Shown one piece after another: positions 11,441 through 22,680 of a DNA stretch of 64,000 bases; the first letter of the stretch is position 1, and every line of letters begins with the position of its first letter. The stretch is from Sequoia sempervirens (taxonomy: Eukaryota > Streptophyta > Pinopsida > Cupressales > Cupressaceae), in assembly GCA_007258455.2 (NCBI GenBank), contig VDFB02254892.1, positions 62,001 through 126,000 of the forward strand. Reading direction: 5' to 3'. The notes under the pieces are model-generated. The model was not told the DNA's origin, did not search any database, and saw only the letters and a program-made list of their open reading frames with translations. The translations under genes and the position numbers were made by a program.

Positions 11441-13687
11441 ATGGCGCAACGAGAGCTCCCACGACACATTTCCGACTGGGTTCGAGATTACCATTGGCTT
11501 CCAGGCTCAGGACCACTGGTATGTAACTCAAAACTTGATTTGAAATTTGACTTCTTGATGCATTTATTGCTTTTTGAATTTTAAACTTTGGCGACGTCAC
11601 TATATAGTGACGCTAAAATTAGAATCAGTGACTCTAAAATGAATTTTAGTGACGCATGTGTGTATTGCGACATATTTCACAATTTATAATTAGGGGTTCC
11701 AATTTTAAATTGTGGTGCATATGTTTATAGCGACTCACTTCCTGATTTGAAAATTAGGGTTAGGGTTTCCAAAGTTTAAATTGTGATGCATATGTTTCTA
11801 GCAATGAGATTTGTGATTTGTAATTTGAAATGCCTTAGGCGTCGCAGTTTAGAATTTGAATTATAGCAAAGCTATTGTCATTTTGGAGCCAAAAATTCCA
11901 AACTGAGTCAATTTTTTTTCCAGATTTTGATGTCATGCACTACATGGGTGCAGGAGGCCATTCCACCCTTGATTTTTCGTGAGCACCAGCCCACAATTTT
12001 GGAGAGACTTGGTGACTTATCCGAGTTACGCTAGGAGCACCTGGGGGAGATCGGCTTATGGTACGTTTCCTATATGCCTGTCGTCCGGACATATCTGGCT
12101 ATGATGATGACGTTTTACGAGAGATGGCATAGTGATACTTCATCTTTCCACCTTTTGACGGGCAAGGTGACTGTGACTTTAGAGGATGTATGGCGGATTT
12201 TTCACTTTTCAATACATGGCAAGTGTGTGATTTATGATGTCAACACTAGATACAATACATGCCATGAGGTAATGGAGATTGAGAACCTCGTTCTAGTCAC
12301 TTCACAGATCGACCTTGAGATGTATAGAGGTTGAGTGCCTACATTTAGATTGATCATTACAGCCATCATTTCCGGTTTGGTCACTCTTGACTGACGGAGC
12401 AAAGGATTCAGCCCAAGATGGGGCTTGGCATGGCATAGGATGCTCTATAGGAGGACACTATTTGCATGGGGGCCAGTGATGTTTTCCTCGTTGTATCATG
12501 ATATGCATGACTTTGTCCACTGCGACAATAGAGCTATTGGAACAGGGGTTACCTTGCTTCATATTTGGGCTTGGGAGCATATTGTAGTGCTTCGACCAAT
12601 CATGCAGATGGTTGATGTTGAGCTAGATGATCCTGTGGTTTGGCGATATAAGGGCACCATCACTCTCCAACATATAGGGTATATTGGACTTCCATACTAC
12701 CGTAGGGTCCTTGACAATATGACAGTGTTTAGATGGCGACCCTAGCTCTAGATGCCAGCATGGTATGATGACACGCAGCAACTTTTCTTTTCCAGATAGA
12801 CCCAGTACATGTAGGGTCGGGAGCATAATATTATAGAGAGATATCTACCACACATGGTGGCTCGACAGTTTGGTGAGCAGCAGGATAGGCTCGATGATGC
12901 ATATAGGGCCATCTTTGTGAGATCAGCTCGAGAGGTTCCCACATAGGGACCTACTATCCTAGCTCCAGAGGTGGTTGAGGGTTTTCAGCAGTTAGTGGCA
13001 CAACCATGGGCATACGACCAGGGATAGGCAGATGCATAGATGACACCTGCATATGATGCATGGTTTACACCCCATTGCCAGTTGACAGATCCAACGGGTG
13101 CTCCCCCACGAGGGAGACTGAGAGGGAGGGGAGCGAGCAGGGGTAGAGGCAGGGGATAGGATGGCAAATATGGGAAGATTATTGGGGCTCCACCAGTGGG
13201 ACAGTAGCCTCATGTTCAGTTGTAGCCAATGCAGTAGTAGCCCATTCAGCCACCACCACCGAGGCCAGTTCCCCAAGATGTACAAATTTAGCAGGTGCAA
13301 ACAATTATAGGTGAGTGGGATCAGGCCCACCAGCAGATTTTAGTGATCACTACCAAGAGGGGCTAGGCTAGACAGTAAGTTTTGGCTACTACTGCAGAGA
13401 GAGACCATGCGAGGTAGCAGGTATATGCCATGACTGCCAAGAGAGATTAGGAGATCAATCGCCACTAGCAGTTGGAGGTGATGACAGTAGCTACACAGGG
13501 CAGGATTGTATCTTCTAGGCTATATAGAAAGGTTGTGATTGAGGTGGCCTATTACAAGATGCACTATCACAAAAATGTTCCACAGGCACTTAGACAACCT
13601 GACTACTCACAGAGGAGTGATGCATGGCCTAGGGCTGAGGATCAACCAAAGAGACAGGTCAGAGAGGGTAGCAGCCATCAGGGATAG
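11441..13687 (+). pseudogene. Antisense plant mobile domain (PMD) gene of element A, two exons, stop-riddled
   Basis: Exon 1 (11441-11518, 26 codons, starting MAQRELPRHISDW) ends at CTG|GTATGT. The intron is 11519-11923 and ends TTTTTTTCCAG. Exon 2 starts at 11924 and continues in the same frame to the stop at 13687. The spliced frame is about 614 codons with no frameshift, interrupted only by stops (for example at 12032, 12332 and 12392). Residues around 12085-12240 match the plant mobile domain: ERWHSDTSSFHL, then TVTLEDVWRIFHF. The C-terminal third is rich in Gly/Arg, Pro/Gln, then charged helices (AERDHARQQV, AKRD). PMD proteins occur in plant transposons and as host proteins of the MAIN/MAIL family; their role in elements is not settled. 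The gene faces against element A, between its integrase and 3' LTR. The equivalent gene in element B is at 55031-57700. Confidence 0.72.
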
Positions 13688-15495
13688 CTTGATTATACAA
13701 ACACTTTTTGACTTATTGTCCTATTCTTTGATATAGATATACATTCATGGTCTCCTTTTTGACAGCCTCGTGGATATTGTTTTTATGATTTATATACATA
13801 CATTGATCCAGATATTGTACCTTGACATTCAACATTTTATATATATATATATGATATGGATTCAAATTCGATATGATGTGTTCATCTTATTTTATTCTTA
13901 TGAATGTATGGATGCACATGATGTGAGATGATATGCTTAGATTTATCATGTATGGATGCACTTTATTTATGCCTATGCGATATGTGATGATATGATATGG
14001 ATGGATGCAATGTTATATTTTTTTTCATTATCTTTTCATGATATGCCATTGGATGGATGATATGATATTCAAATGTTATGGATACATTTCTTTTTGTGTA
14101 TTTTCTATGCAATTCATGATTATGACAATGCATATGGATGTATGGACGCAAATGTAGATGTTTATACTTATGATATGGATGATATGTGTGCAATGATTTA
14201 AGATGCTTAAAATAACAAATCTATATTATTTTTGTGACTTAAATGATAATGCAAGATTTATGTTTTATAATATGCTATGGTATGCAATGATTAGTCCATG
14301 ATGATGCAATATGTATATATGTTGATGATTTTTGGATGCAAGATGGATGCATTGATGATGTTTTTGTGGACTTTCATGATACTAGGTTAGTGTGGAGAGA
14401 AGATCGAAAAAATAAGATGAATGACCATTAATTTCGATGATTTCTTCAATAGATCCAACAAGTCTATGATCCACCGAGACTTTATTAGAGATGGTGATGA
14501 GAAATGCATGATAATGATGAATGCATGATGATGTTTTTCTCACTTCCTAGGATTAGGATTTTTTTTTGTTCTTATTGTTTGATATAACACATAGACACAA
14601 TGCATCGAGGTATTGATAACCAAGACGACAATGTATCTAGTGTAATGGACTTTGACTCTGCAAATAGATAGGATAGTTCTTGTTCACATCATGACATACA
14701 GAAACCTCATTGGAATGTAAGTTAGAAGCCTAGAATATATTGGACCAAAGCATATGCAATAGTCAACAAGGTACTCCAAAAAACCTTCCTACACACAAAT
14801 AAGCAAGTATGTGACAAGATTATTTGACAAGAATACCCACAAGCATAGCAAACGAAAGATAATGATCAATGCCCCATTCCTTTCTCTCTAAATCATTTTA
14901 GATAGACATCATCAAGAGGTCCTCGGAATGGTTCATTAAGATAAATAGTAAGAAAAGATCAAAGACAAATAGTTAGTGTTATTTATATCTCTTGCCAGTT
15001 TTAATTTAGCTAAGATGATTTTTGATACGGATGTCCATCATAGAAAGGATACATCCTATAACATGTTGATCAGATTTGGTTTGATGTTAGGATGATGATA
15101 CTAATGATAAGTCATTGATATAGACTTCACTGACATATTTACCTATGATTTATACTTTAGATTTTGACACTTGGGTTCTCACTTTACGACTTGCTATACT
15201 TGCTTCCTATTTGGTTTGCCAAAGGTTGAAGATGGCGATTGATTTATTATGAATGAAGGTTTATTGTGGGTAAAAGTGAAATGGTATGGATGGTTTTGTA
15301 TTTTTTGGAATATTTCAATGTTTTTGGTATTTTGAGGTTGTTTTTGGTCTTTTTGAAGGTTTATATGAATGTTTTTGGTTTTCAAATTATTTGAGGTTGT
15401 TTAGGTCTTTTGAATGTTTTCTAATGTTTTTGGATTTTCAATTTTCAAATGTTTTTGTGTTTTTTGATATTTGAATGTTTTTGTGTTTTTTGATA
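13688..15495. other. Element A 3' non-coding region with ATG/GAT-rich simple sequence
   Basis: The stretch after the PMD gene is dominated by degenerate TATGGATGCA/GATATG words (13860-14370), an (AT)n run at 13838-13852, and TTTTTGG/TTTTTTGATATTTG words after 15290. Element B has matching CAT/ATC-rich sequence at 54440-55020 in the corresponding position. No gene was found. Element C is inserted at its right end. Confidence 0.6.
15380..15495. repeat. Left copy of a ~120-bp repeat flanking element C
   Basis: AATTATTTGAGGTTGTTTAGGTCTTTTG and the following 90 bp recur at 22563-22680 with few changes. It is too long to be a target-site duplication, so it is probably a tandem repeat of element A into which C inserted. 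Confidence 0.7.
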
Positions 15496-16737
15496 TTTGG
15501 TAGGAAAAACAAGGACAGACAACTGAGAGGGGGGGTGAATCAGTTGTCTCAGAATATTAAAAAATTGCCAACTTTACTTAACTTAATCTCAGATCTGATG
15601 AATGAAAATTAAACCATGAACAATCAACACATCAGAAACACAAAGAACACCAAAAATAATTTTACGTGGAAACCCTATTAGGGGAAAAACCATGGTGGAT
15701 GTTAGTCCACAATATTATACCCTGTTAAAAGTATAATGAAAAATAATGGGAATGCACATGCATTCAGGCACACTACTTAGAGCTCACTGCTCAAATACAA
15801 GAGGGCTCACTGTCTAACAATACACAGCAATATGGATTAGATCCACAGGGTGTGAACTGAGAAAATAGCTTCTATACAAGCCTAATCACAATTCCAATTA
15901 AGCACAGAAAACCTTCTTCTCACTCTGCTCTGCAATCGAATGATTAGATCAATGTTTGCGCACTATCTCTTTCTTTGGATTTCCTTTTCTTTCACACACA
16001 CACTAAATTCACTCAAAAAATCACTCTTATATATCTGCAACATGAAATACATCAACAACCTTGTCAGCCAAAAAAAATACAAAACATATTTACAATGTTG
16101 GCCCAAATTTACAAATAAATTTCAATGTGGATCAAACACCATCAACTAATATTATGATGTGACCTAAAACAATATCCTCAAGTGCACCAAACATTCAAAT
16201 TTAATTCTTCAAGGACTTGCAACATGTTACAATCACTATGTTGGCCAAGAACATGAAAACTTGAACATACACAAGAAAAATCTTCGACCACGAGCACACC
16301 AATCAACACGGATGTACAACAAGGATAGAGAATGATCTAGAAGCATCCAAAAAAAATAAGTACTAATAGAGAAGCATCCACAGCAACTAATATTACCATA
16401 ATCACATAAACTTCAATCAGAGACACTGACAGAGACCACAGAAACACTATCAAAACACAACTATTCATAGCACGATCAAATCTTCACGTGGACCTCTAAA
16501 ACTTCTAGTAGATGAATTAGATATTCTCAGCAATAAACCTTTTATTCCACAACAATTTATCTTCAATGTACAGAACAAAACACCTTCTTGACCTTCACAA
16601 TTCCACTGGCAACCGACAACTCTTCCTTCAACATTTTTCTCAATATCCTCGACATATACCGCCTTTAATACAATAATGATAGTAGTGTTGGCATCAATGA
16701 CAACCACATATCAGCAACACAACCACAGCATCCAACA
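15496..16737 (-). repeat. 3' LTR of element C
   Basis: This copy ends CATCCAACA, matching the other LTR. Its left end is damaged (TTTGGTAGG where TGTTGGCG is expected), so the start is accurate only to a few bases. It contains a degraded TATA region near 16026-16034 (TTATATATC on the plus strand). Confidence 0.8.
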
Positions 16738-16751
16738 ATCTCCCCCTTTGG
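16738..16751 (-). promoter_or_regulatory. Polypurine tract of element C
   Basis: In element orientation it reads CCAAAGGGGGAGAT directly before the 3' LTR. Four further purine tracts of the same type (AAAGGGGGAG, AGGGGGAGAAG, AAAGGGGGAGAAG, TTAGGGGGAG) occur at about 16801-16812, 16874-16886, 16902-16915 and 16984-16995. Confidence 0.8.
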
Positions 16752-17024
16752 CATTGATGGCAACACATGATGTGAAAAATACCATCAACACATCTACACT
16801 TACTCCCCCTTTGGTTCTGACCCTTCTCCTCAATTGATCTTCTCCCCTTGAAAAGATTTTTTGCATTTCTCTTCTCCCCCTAAAGGATTTTTCACATTTC
16901 TCTTCTCCCCCTTTGACATCAATGGAAAAGATAAGCATTACCTTTCCACATAAAAGCTTTGAACCACATATCTGTACATCTGACTACTCCCCCTAAGTAG
17001 CAGCCATGAAAACATCAATCTGGA

Positions 17025-18623
17025 TCAGGAAATATCTATGAAGCACATGGATTGATGCAAATAAATGCATCTGTAGTTCATATCAGGAGGGTTAATCACC
17101 CCTAGCATCCCTCTAAGATACTCAAAATTATCCTTCGGCAACGGCTTGGTGAAAATTTCTGCAACCTGCCCTTTGGTAGGCACATACTCTAGTGTGACTT
17201 CTTTCTTATTCACCTTCTCCCTCAAGAAGTGAAACTTGATTGATATATACTTGGTCTTAGAGTGTAGCACCAGATTCTTTGATATGTTAATTGCACTTGA
17301 TTTGTCATAGTATATGGCAATAGGTTCATCATATACTACTCTGATATCTTTCAGCATTTGCTTCATCCACATCACTTGAGTATAGTTATTTGTAGCAGCA
17401 ATATACTTTTCCTCATTAGTAGATAGAGAGATGGAATTTTTCTTTTTGCTCAACCAAGACACCAGCTTCTTCCCTAGGAAGAAGGAACCACCACTAGTGC
17501 TCTTCCTTTCATCAACATCTTCTTCCCAATCTGCATCATTATATGCACTCAAGGTAAGATCATCATCCTTAGGATACCAAAGTCCAAAATCAACTATTCC
17601 TTTCAGATATTTGAAAATTATCTTTACAATAGTCACATGAGATTCTTTTGGACCAACCTGAAATCTAGCAACCATACATACATCATTCATAATGTATGGT
17701 CTGGTCTAGGTTAAGTAGAGAAATCCGCCAATCATTGACCTATATCTTGTTTGATTTTCCATAGGAGAATCATCATTATGAATTAAATTGCATCCAGTTA
17801 TCATGGGAGTACCAACAAGCTTTGAGTCATCCATGCTAAACTTCTTCAGCAGTTCTTTCACATATTTAGACTGAAATATGAAAATCCCCTTGTCTAACTG
17901 AGTAACTTGCAATCCCAGAAAGAACTTCATCTCTCCAATCATACTCATCTCAAATTCACTCCTCATTTCATTAGAAAATTTCATACATAGATTATCATCT
18001 CATCCAAAAATAATGCCATCAACAAAGACCTCAATAATCAACTCTTTATCATAATCCATCTTGAAATATAAGTTGTTGTCAACATTACCTTTATTGAGTC
18101 CAAGCTTTAGTAGGTACTTATCCAGTCTAGCATACCAAGCTTTGGGGGCTTGCTTGATTCCATATAGAGCTTTCTTTAATCGGAAAACCATGTCTTCCTT
18201 ATCAGTCAATTTAAATCCATCTGGTTGTTCAATATATACTTCTTCTTCTAGCTCACCATTCAGAAAAGATGACTTCACATCCATTTGATAGAATTTATAG
18301 TTCTTATATGCAGCATAAGCAAGAAATAATCTAACAACTTCAATTCTGGCAACAAGGGCAAAGGTTTCTTCAAAATAAATACCTTCCATTTGTGAATACC
18401 CTTTACATACCAGTCTTGCTTTATTTTGGACCACTTCACCTTGTTCATTCAACTTACTCTGAAAGACCCATTTAGTACCAATCACATTTTTGTCTTTAGT
18501 TCTAGGAACAAGTATCCATGTATCATTCTTTTCAATCTGCATCAGTTCTTCTTTCATAGCTTCCATGCAGTGTTCATCATTGCAAGCTTCATTGACATCT
18601 TTAGGCTCAATCTTGAAAATCAT
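17025..18623 (-). pseudogene. Copia reverse transcriptase and RNase H (element C)
   Basis: The minus-strand frame begins in the RT fingers ([20 protein letters not shown] near 18510), followed by [12 protein letters not shown], the first catalytic region [19 protein letters not shown] (18240-18300), and [13 protein letters not shown]. The catalytic box is FVDGIIFG at about 18003-18026 where YVDDIIFG is normal, so one essential Asp is lost. A stop follows, then 17706-17984 continues the thumb (FFLGLQV). After another stop at 17706-17708, 17025-17690 holds the copia RNase H (SAYNDADWEED, STSGGSFFLG, STNEEKYIAA, YDKSSAI) and the conserved tail HFLREKV and KPLPKDNFEYLRGMLG. The protein would copy the element RNA into DNA and degrade the template; this copy cannot. 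Confidence 0.85.
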
Positions 18624-19003
18624 GCAATATTCTTCTACAATTTTTCTCCTATTTGCACACCTTTATTCTTGTCTCCTATAATTTGATTTTTAGAATGATT
18701 TATCTTCACATACCTTGGAACTTTGGGACTCTCTCGAGATTCTGGTTCTTTTTTTCTTTCTTTTGCACTTGCATTTGTCTCTCCTTCCTAACTTACTTGA
18801 TTTACTGGAACAAATTGAAGTTGTTTTACTGAAACATATGGCACAATTTGAAGTTGATTTTGTGTCTGAGCATTCTTCCCTTTGTTTTTGCTATCTTCCT
18901 AGTCATATGAATCATATCCACAATATATGGATGATCTAGCAGAGTCATCATCAACTCTAACATTTGCACTCTCAACCATTTTTCTTAGTCTTTTTTTATA
19001 GCA

Positions 19004-19790
19004 CTAGTAGGCCTTGCTTTTAGTAGAGTAACCTAGAAAGATTCGTTCATCGCTTCTTGCATCAAACTTTCCTATGTCCTCACCTCTCTTGATGTAACAC
19101 TTTCTTCCAAAGATCTTGAAATATTTGACTGTAGGCTTATAACCAAACCATAGTTCAAAAGGAGTCTTACCAGAATTACTATTGACATTTACCTGGTTTA
19201 AAGTGTACACAGCAGTTCTTACAGCTTCACTCCAATAGATGTGAGGCACATTTTCTTCTATCATCATTGTTCTAGTAGCATCTAGAAATGTTATGTTCTT
19301 TCTCTGTACAACTCAATTCTGTTGAGGGGTTCGGGGAGCAGATAACTGTCTTTTGATTCCATGCTCTTCACAGAAATAATTAAACTCCCTGGAGGTGAAC
19401 TCACCACCTCTGTTTGACCTTAAGCATTTGATTTTCAAGATTTTCTCATTCTTTTCCATAGCTTTGAAACTTTTGAACTTCTCTAATGCTTCTCATTTTT
19501 CTCTTAAGAAAGCAACCCATATCATCCTAGAGTAATCATCAATAAGTAGCATAAAGTACCTTTCTCCATGAAGACTTCTGACTTTGGAGGGACCACATAG
19601 ATCAATGTGTACCAGCTCCAGTAATCCATTTGAATGATGTTGTTTGCTTTGAAAATAAACTCTAGTTTTCTTTCCCATCTGACACCCCTTGCAAATTGTG
19701 TTAGCAAGCTTCACTAGCTTAGGTATATCTCTTACTACTTGAGTGGAACTTACTTTAACAATGTTATCAAAATTCACATGACGCAGCCTC
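19004..19790 (-). pseudogene. Copia integrase (element C)
   Basis: The zinc-binding end is partly visible as CKGCQMGKK (19680-19700). The catalytic core starts LVHIDLCGP (19600-19620), which holds the first Asp, and LIDDYSRMIW follows. The second catalytic site, near 19410-19418, reads RSNRGGEF where RSDRGGEF is expected. The third, in PQQN*VVQRKN near 19290-19325, has Gln where Glu is usual. The C-terminal part is IYWSEAVRTAVYTLNQV and PFELWFGYKPTV. Two of the three metal-binding acids are lost, and there are stops and a frameshift between 19270 and 19490. Integrase would join the cDNA to the host chromosome. Confidence 0.82.
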
Positions 19791-19929
19791 CTATTCCATA
19801 ACCATCTTTCATCTACTTGAGAAATTAAACAACTTTCACTAGCAGCATTCAGGTGAAAAATATTACCTTATGTCTTTTTACCTAAAGCAGTTGCTTTTCC
19901 AGAGCTTCCAAGTATCCTGCATCTTCCAT

Positions 19930-20330
19930 CTTTGAACTGAAGATCATAACCCTTGTCCAACACTCAACAAGTTGAGTTTCAAGCCTTCAACATAAATAAT
20001 ATCATCAGCGTTATGCTTACCACCAACACAAATAGATCCTCTGCCATGAATCACACCAGCATTGTTGTCTCCAAATCTTACAACCCCACCGTCATACTTC
20101 TCAAGACTTACAAATTTTCTTTTGTCACCAGTCATATGATGTGAGCATCTATTGTCAATAACCCACTCATCCTTTTCTTCAATTCAGGCTACAAGAGTCT
20201 TCTCAACTTTAGAAAATTCAGTAGCCACTAGACAGTTTTCCTTGATAGCAAGGAACACCCATTCATCTTCATTTCCATTATCTTTATCAGACTCATCATC
20301 AGTCACTCCTTCTTCAGCATAGTAACATTT
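19930..20330 (-). pseudogene. Copia protease region (element C)
   Basis: The active-site segment at about 20125-20170 reads EWVIDNRCSHHMTGD. The normal copia motif has DSG, so both Ser and Gly are changed, each by a single G-to-A step (AGT to AAT, GGA to AGA). It continues FVSLEKYDGGVVRFGDNN and the conserved GRGSI, then LKLNLLSVGQ. The protease would cut the gag-pol polyprotein. A stop splits it from gag. Confidence 0.8.
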
Positions 20331-20333
20331 CTT

Positions 20334-21233
20334 TTAGAATCTAGATTTGTTAGGCTTAGATCTGGGAACTCTTTCAGGACACCTTGATGCAAAATGACCT
20401 ATTTTACTACAAGAAAAACATTTAATAGGAAACACTCCTTTATACTTACCTTGTCCTCTGCCTTCTTTCTTCACAATCAGTGCTTCCAATTCTTCTACTT
20501 CTCTTTCTTCATTTTCAAGTTGTTTCATTTATTCCTCATACTTGAATGACTTTCTAGAAGATTCCCCCAGATCATATTTTTTCTTGTTTCTTTCAAATAC
20601 AGTAGCCTTGAATGCATATTCAGTCTTGGGAACAGATTCACCAAATTCACTCAACTCAAAGGCAGCAATTTTTCCAATCAATGTATCTCTTGTCATATTC
20701 GTCAATGATTTGGTTTCTTCAATAGCATGAGTCTTTGCTTTGTAAGAGGGAGGCAATGAATTGAGCACTTTAGCTACAATTTTTTCCTCTTCCAGGGTAC
20801 CACCGGCACATCTAATACCCATCACTAGTTCATTTACTCTCTGCATAAAAGAAGAAATATTTTCATCTTCACCCATCTTCAAATTTTCATACTTGCCTTT
20901 CAAACTCTGTAGCTTAGCCATCTTCACATGTACATCTCCTTCATACAAAGTTTCCAGCTTCGTCCAAATCTCATGAGTTTTCTTCATTCCTATCACATTT
21001 GTCATTTCCAAATCTATCAAAGCACTCATCAAAGCTTCCATAGCCCTAACATTATTCTCAGCTTCTTTAATCTCATCAGTAGTGGAAGGACCATTCTGAG
21101 GAATAACATATGGATTCTTTGTAATCTTCCAGAAGGGTTCACCAATATACCTCAAATGACACTCCATCCTAGATTTCCATAATGAGTAGTTTGTTTCATC
21201 AAATCTAGGATTGTCCTTCTTGTATGATGCCAT
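20334..21233 (-). pseudogene. Copia gag (element C)
   Basis: It starts MASYKKDNPRFDETNYSLW at 21233, a typical UBN2/DUF4219-type copia gag start. LMSALIDLEM and IWTKLETLYEG follow, then LKGKYENLKMGEDENISSF (capsid-like core). After an in-frame stop at 20529, a CCHC zinc knuckle CFSCSKIGHFASRC lies near 20390-20432 with correct C-X2-C-X4-H-X4-C spacing. Gag forms the particle and binds the RNA. Apart from the stop this is the best preserved coding region of the window (234 codons open in the first part). Confidence 0.85.
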
Positions 21234-21270
21234 CTCAAATCACCTCAAGCTTTTAAATTTCTTCATAGGA

Positions 21271-21286
21271 ACCTACTTTGATACCA
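21271..21286 (-). promoter_or_regulatory. Primer-binding site of element C
   Basis: In element orientation TGGTATCAAAGTAGGT begins three bases after the LTR end CCAACA. TGGTATCA is the start of the complement of initiator Met-tRNA, the usual primer of plant copia elements. Confidence 0.85.
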
Positions 21287-21288
21287 AT

Positions 21289-22540
21289 TGTTGGCGAAAC
21301 AAGGACAGACAACTAAGAGGGGGGGTGAATCAGTTGTCTTAGTATATTAAAACTTTTCAATTTTTACTTAACTTAATCTTAGATCTAATAAATGAACAAT
21401 AAACTATGAACAATCAACACATCAAAAACATAGAGAACACCAAAGAAAAATTGTGTGGAAATTAGGGGAAAAACCACGGTGGATGTTAGTCCACAATATT
21501 ATACCATGTTAAAAGTATAATGAAAAATAATGGGAATGCACATGCATTCAGGCACACTGCCTAGAGTTCACTGCTCAAATACAAGAGGGCTCACTGCCCA
21601 ACAATAAACAGCAATACGGATTAGATCCATAGGGTGTGAACTAAGGAAATAGCTTCTATACAAGCCTAATTACAGTTCCAGTTAAGCACATAAAACCTTC
21701 TTCACACTTCGCTCAACCTTCTTCTCACTTTTCTTTGTAATCAAATGATTAGATCAATGTTTGCGTACTTTCTCTTTCTTTGGATTTCCTTTTCTTTCAC
21801 ACACATACTAACTTCACTCAAACAATCACTTTTATATATCTGCAACATGAAATACATCAACAACCTTGTCGGCCAAAAAAAATACAAAACATATTTACAA
21901 TGTCAACCCAAATTTACAAATAAATTTTCAATGTGGATCAAACACCATCGGCTAATATTATGATGTGACCTAAAACAATATCCTCGAGTGCACCAAACAT
22001 TCAAATTTAAATCTTCAAGGATCTACAACATGTTACAATCACTATGTTGGCCAAGAACATGAAAACCTGAACATACACGAGAAAAATCTTCGACCACGAG
22101 CACACCAATCAACACGGACGTACAAGGATAGAGAATGATCTAGAAGCATCCAAAAACAATAAGTACTAATAGAGAAGAATCCACAGCAACTAAGATTACC
22201 ATAATCACATAAACTTCAATTAGAGACACTGACAGAGACCACAGAAACACTATCAGAACACAACTATTCATAGCACGATCAAATCTTCACGCAGACCTCT
22301 GAAACTTCTAGTAGATGAACTAGATATTCTTAGCAATAAACCCTTTAGTCCACAATAGTTGATCTTCAATGTACAAAACAAAACACCTTCTTGACCTTCA
22401 CAGTTCCATTGGCAACCTGCAACTCTTCCTTCAACAATTTTTTCAATATCCTCGACATATGCATCCTTTAATATAATAATGCTAGTAGTGTTGACATCAA
22501 TGACAACCATATATCAGCAACACAACCATAACATCCAACA
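21289..22540 (-). repeat. 5' LTR of element C
   Basis: 1252 bp with perfect short inverted ends, TGTTGG and CCAACA. It contains a stretch repeated in the other LTR, GGGGGGGTGAATCAGTTGTC near the inner end. Confidence 0.9.
21831..21838 (-). promoter_or_regulatory. TATA box in the 5' LTR of element C
   Basis: TATATAAA on the minus strand (TTTATATA on plus) lies in the middle of the LTR, the usual place for the U3/R promoter. The sequence is degraded in the other LTR. Confidence 0.45.
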
Positions 22541-22562
22541 TATATGATTTTTTTTTTTTTTT

Positions 22563-22680
22563 TGAATTATTTGAGGCTATTTAGGTCTTTTGAATGTTTT
22601 CTGATGTTTTTGGATTTTCAATTTTCAAATGTTTTTTTGTTTTTCGATATTTGAATGTTTTTGTGTTTTTTGATGTTTGA
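22563..22680. repeat. Right copy of the ~120-bp repeat flanking element C
   Basis: Matches 15380-15495. It is T-rich with the repeated words TTTTTGGATTTTCAATTTTC and GATATTTGAATG. Confidence 0.7.

Larger units (their letters stand above)
15496..22540 (-). mobile_element. Element C: Ty1/copia LTR retrotransposon nested in element A
   Basis: A full-length but dead copia element on the minus strand with two LTRs (15496-16737 and 21289-22540), a primer-binding site at 21271-21286, gag at 20334-21233, protease near 20120-20180, integrase at 19004-19790, RT and RNase H at 17025-18623, and a polypurine tract at 16738-16751. The order gag-PR-IN-RT-RH defines Ty1/copia. It is inactive: the protease DSG is DNR, the second integrase Asp is Asn, and the RT box is FVDG. 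A perfect 5-bp target duplication is not visible (GATAT left, TATAT right). The LTRs differ by about 10 percent in stretches compared by eye, more than those of the element it sits in. Confidence 0.88.

Noticed and set aside
12992..13330. 112-codon minus-strand frame opposite the PMD gene.
   Set aside because: Shadow frame of the Gly/Arg- and Pro-rich C-terminal part of the PMD gene; no motif of its own.
13838..13852. AT-rich and TATA-like runs in the 3' region of element A as promoters.
   Set aside because: Simple (AT)n sequence without a downstream gene.
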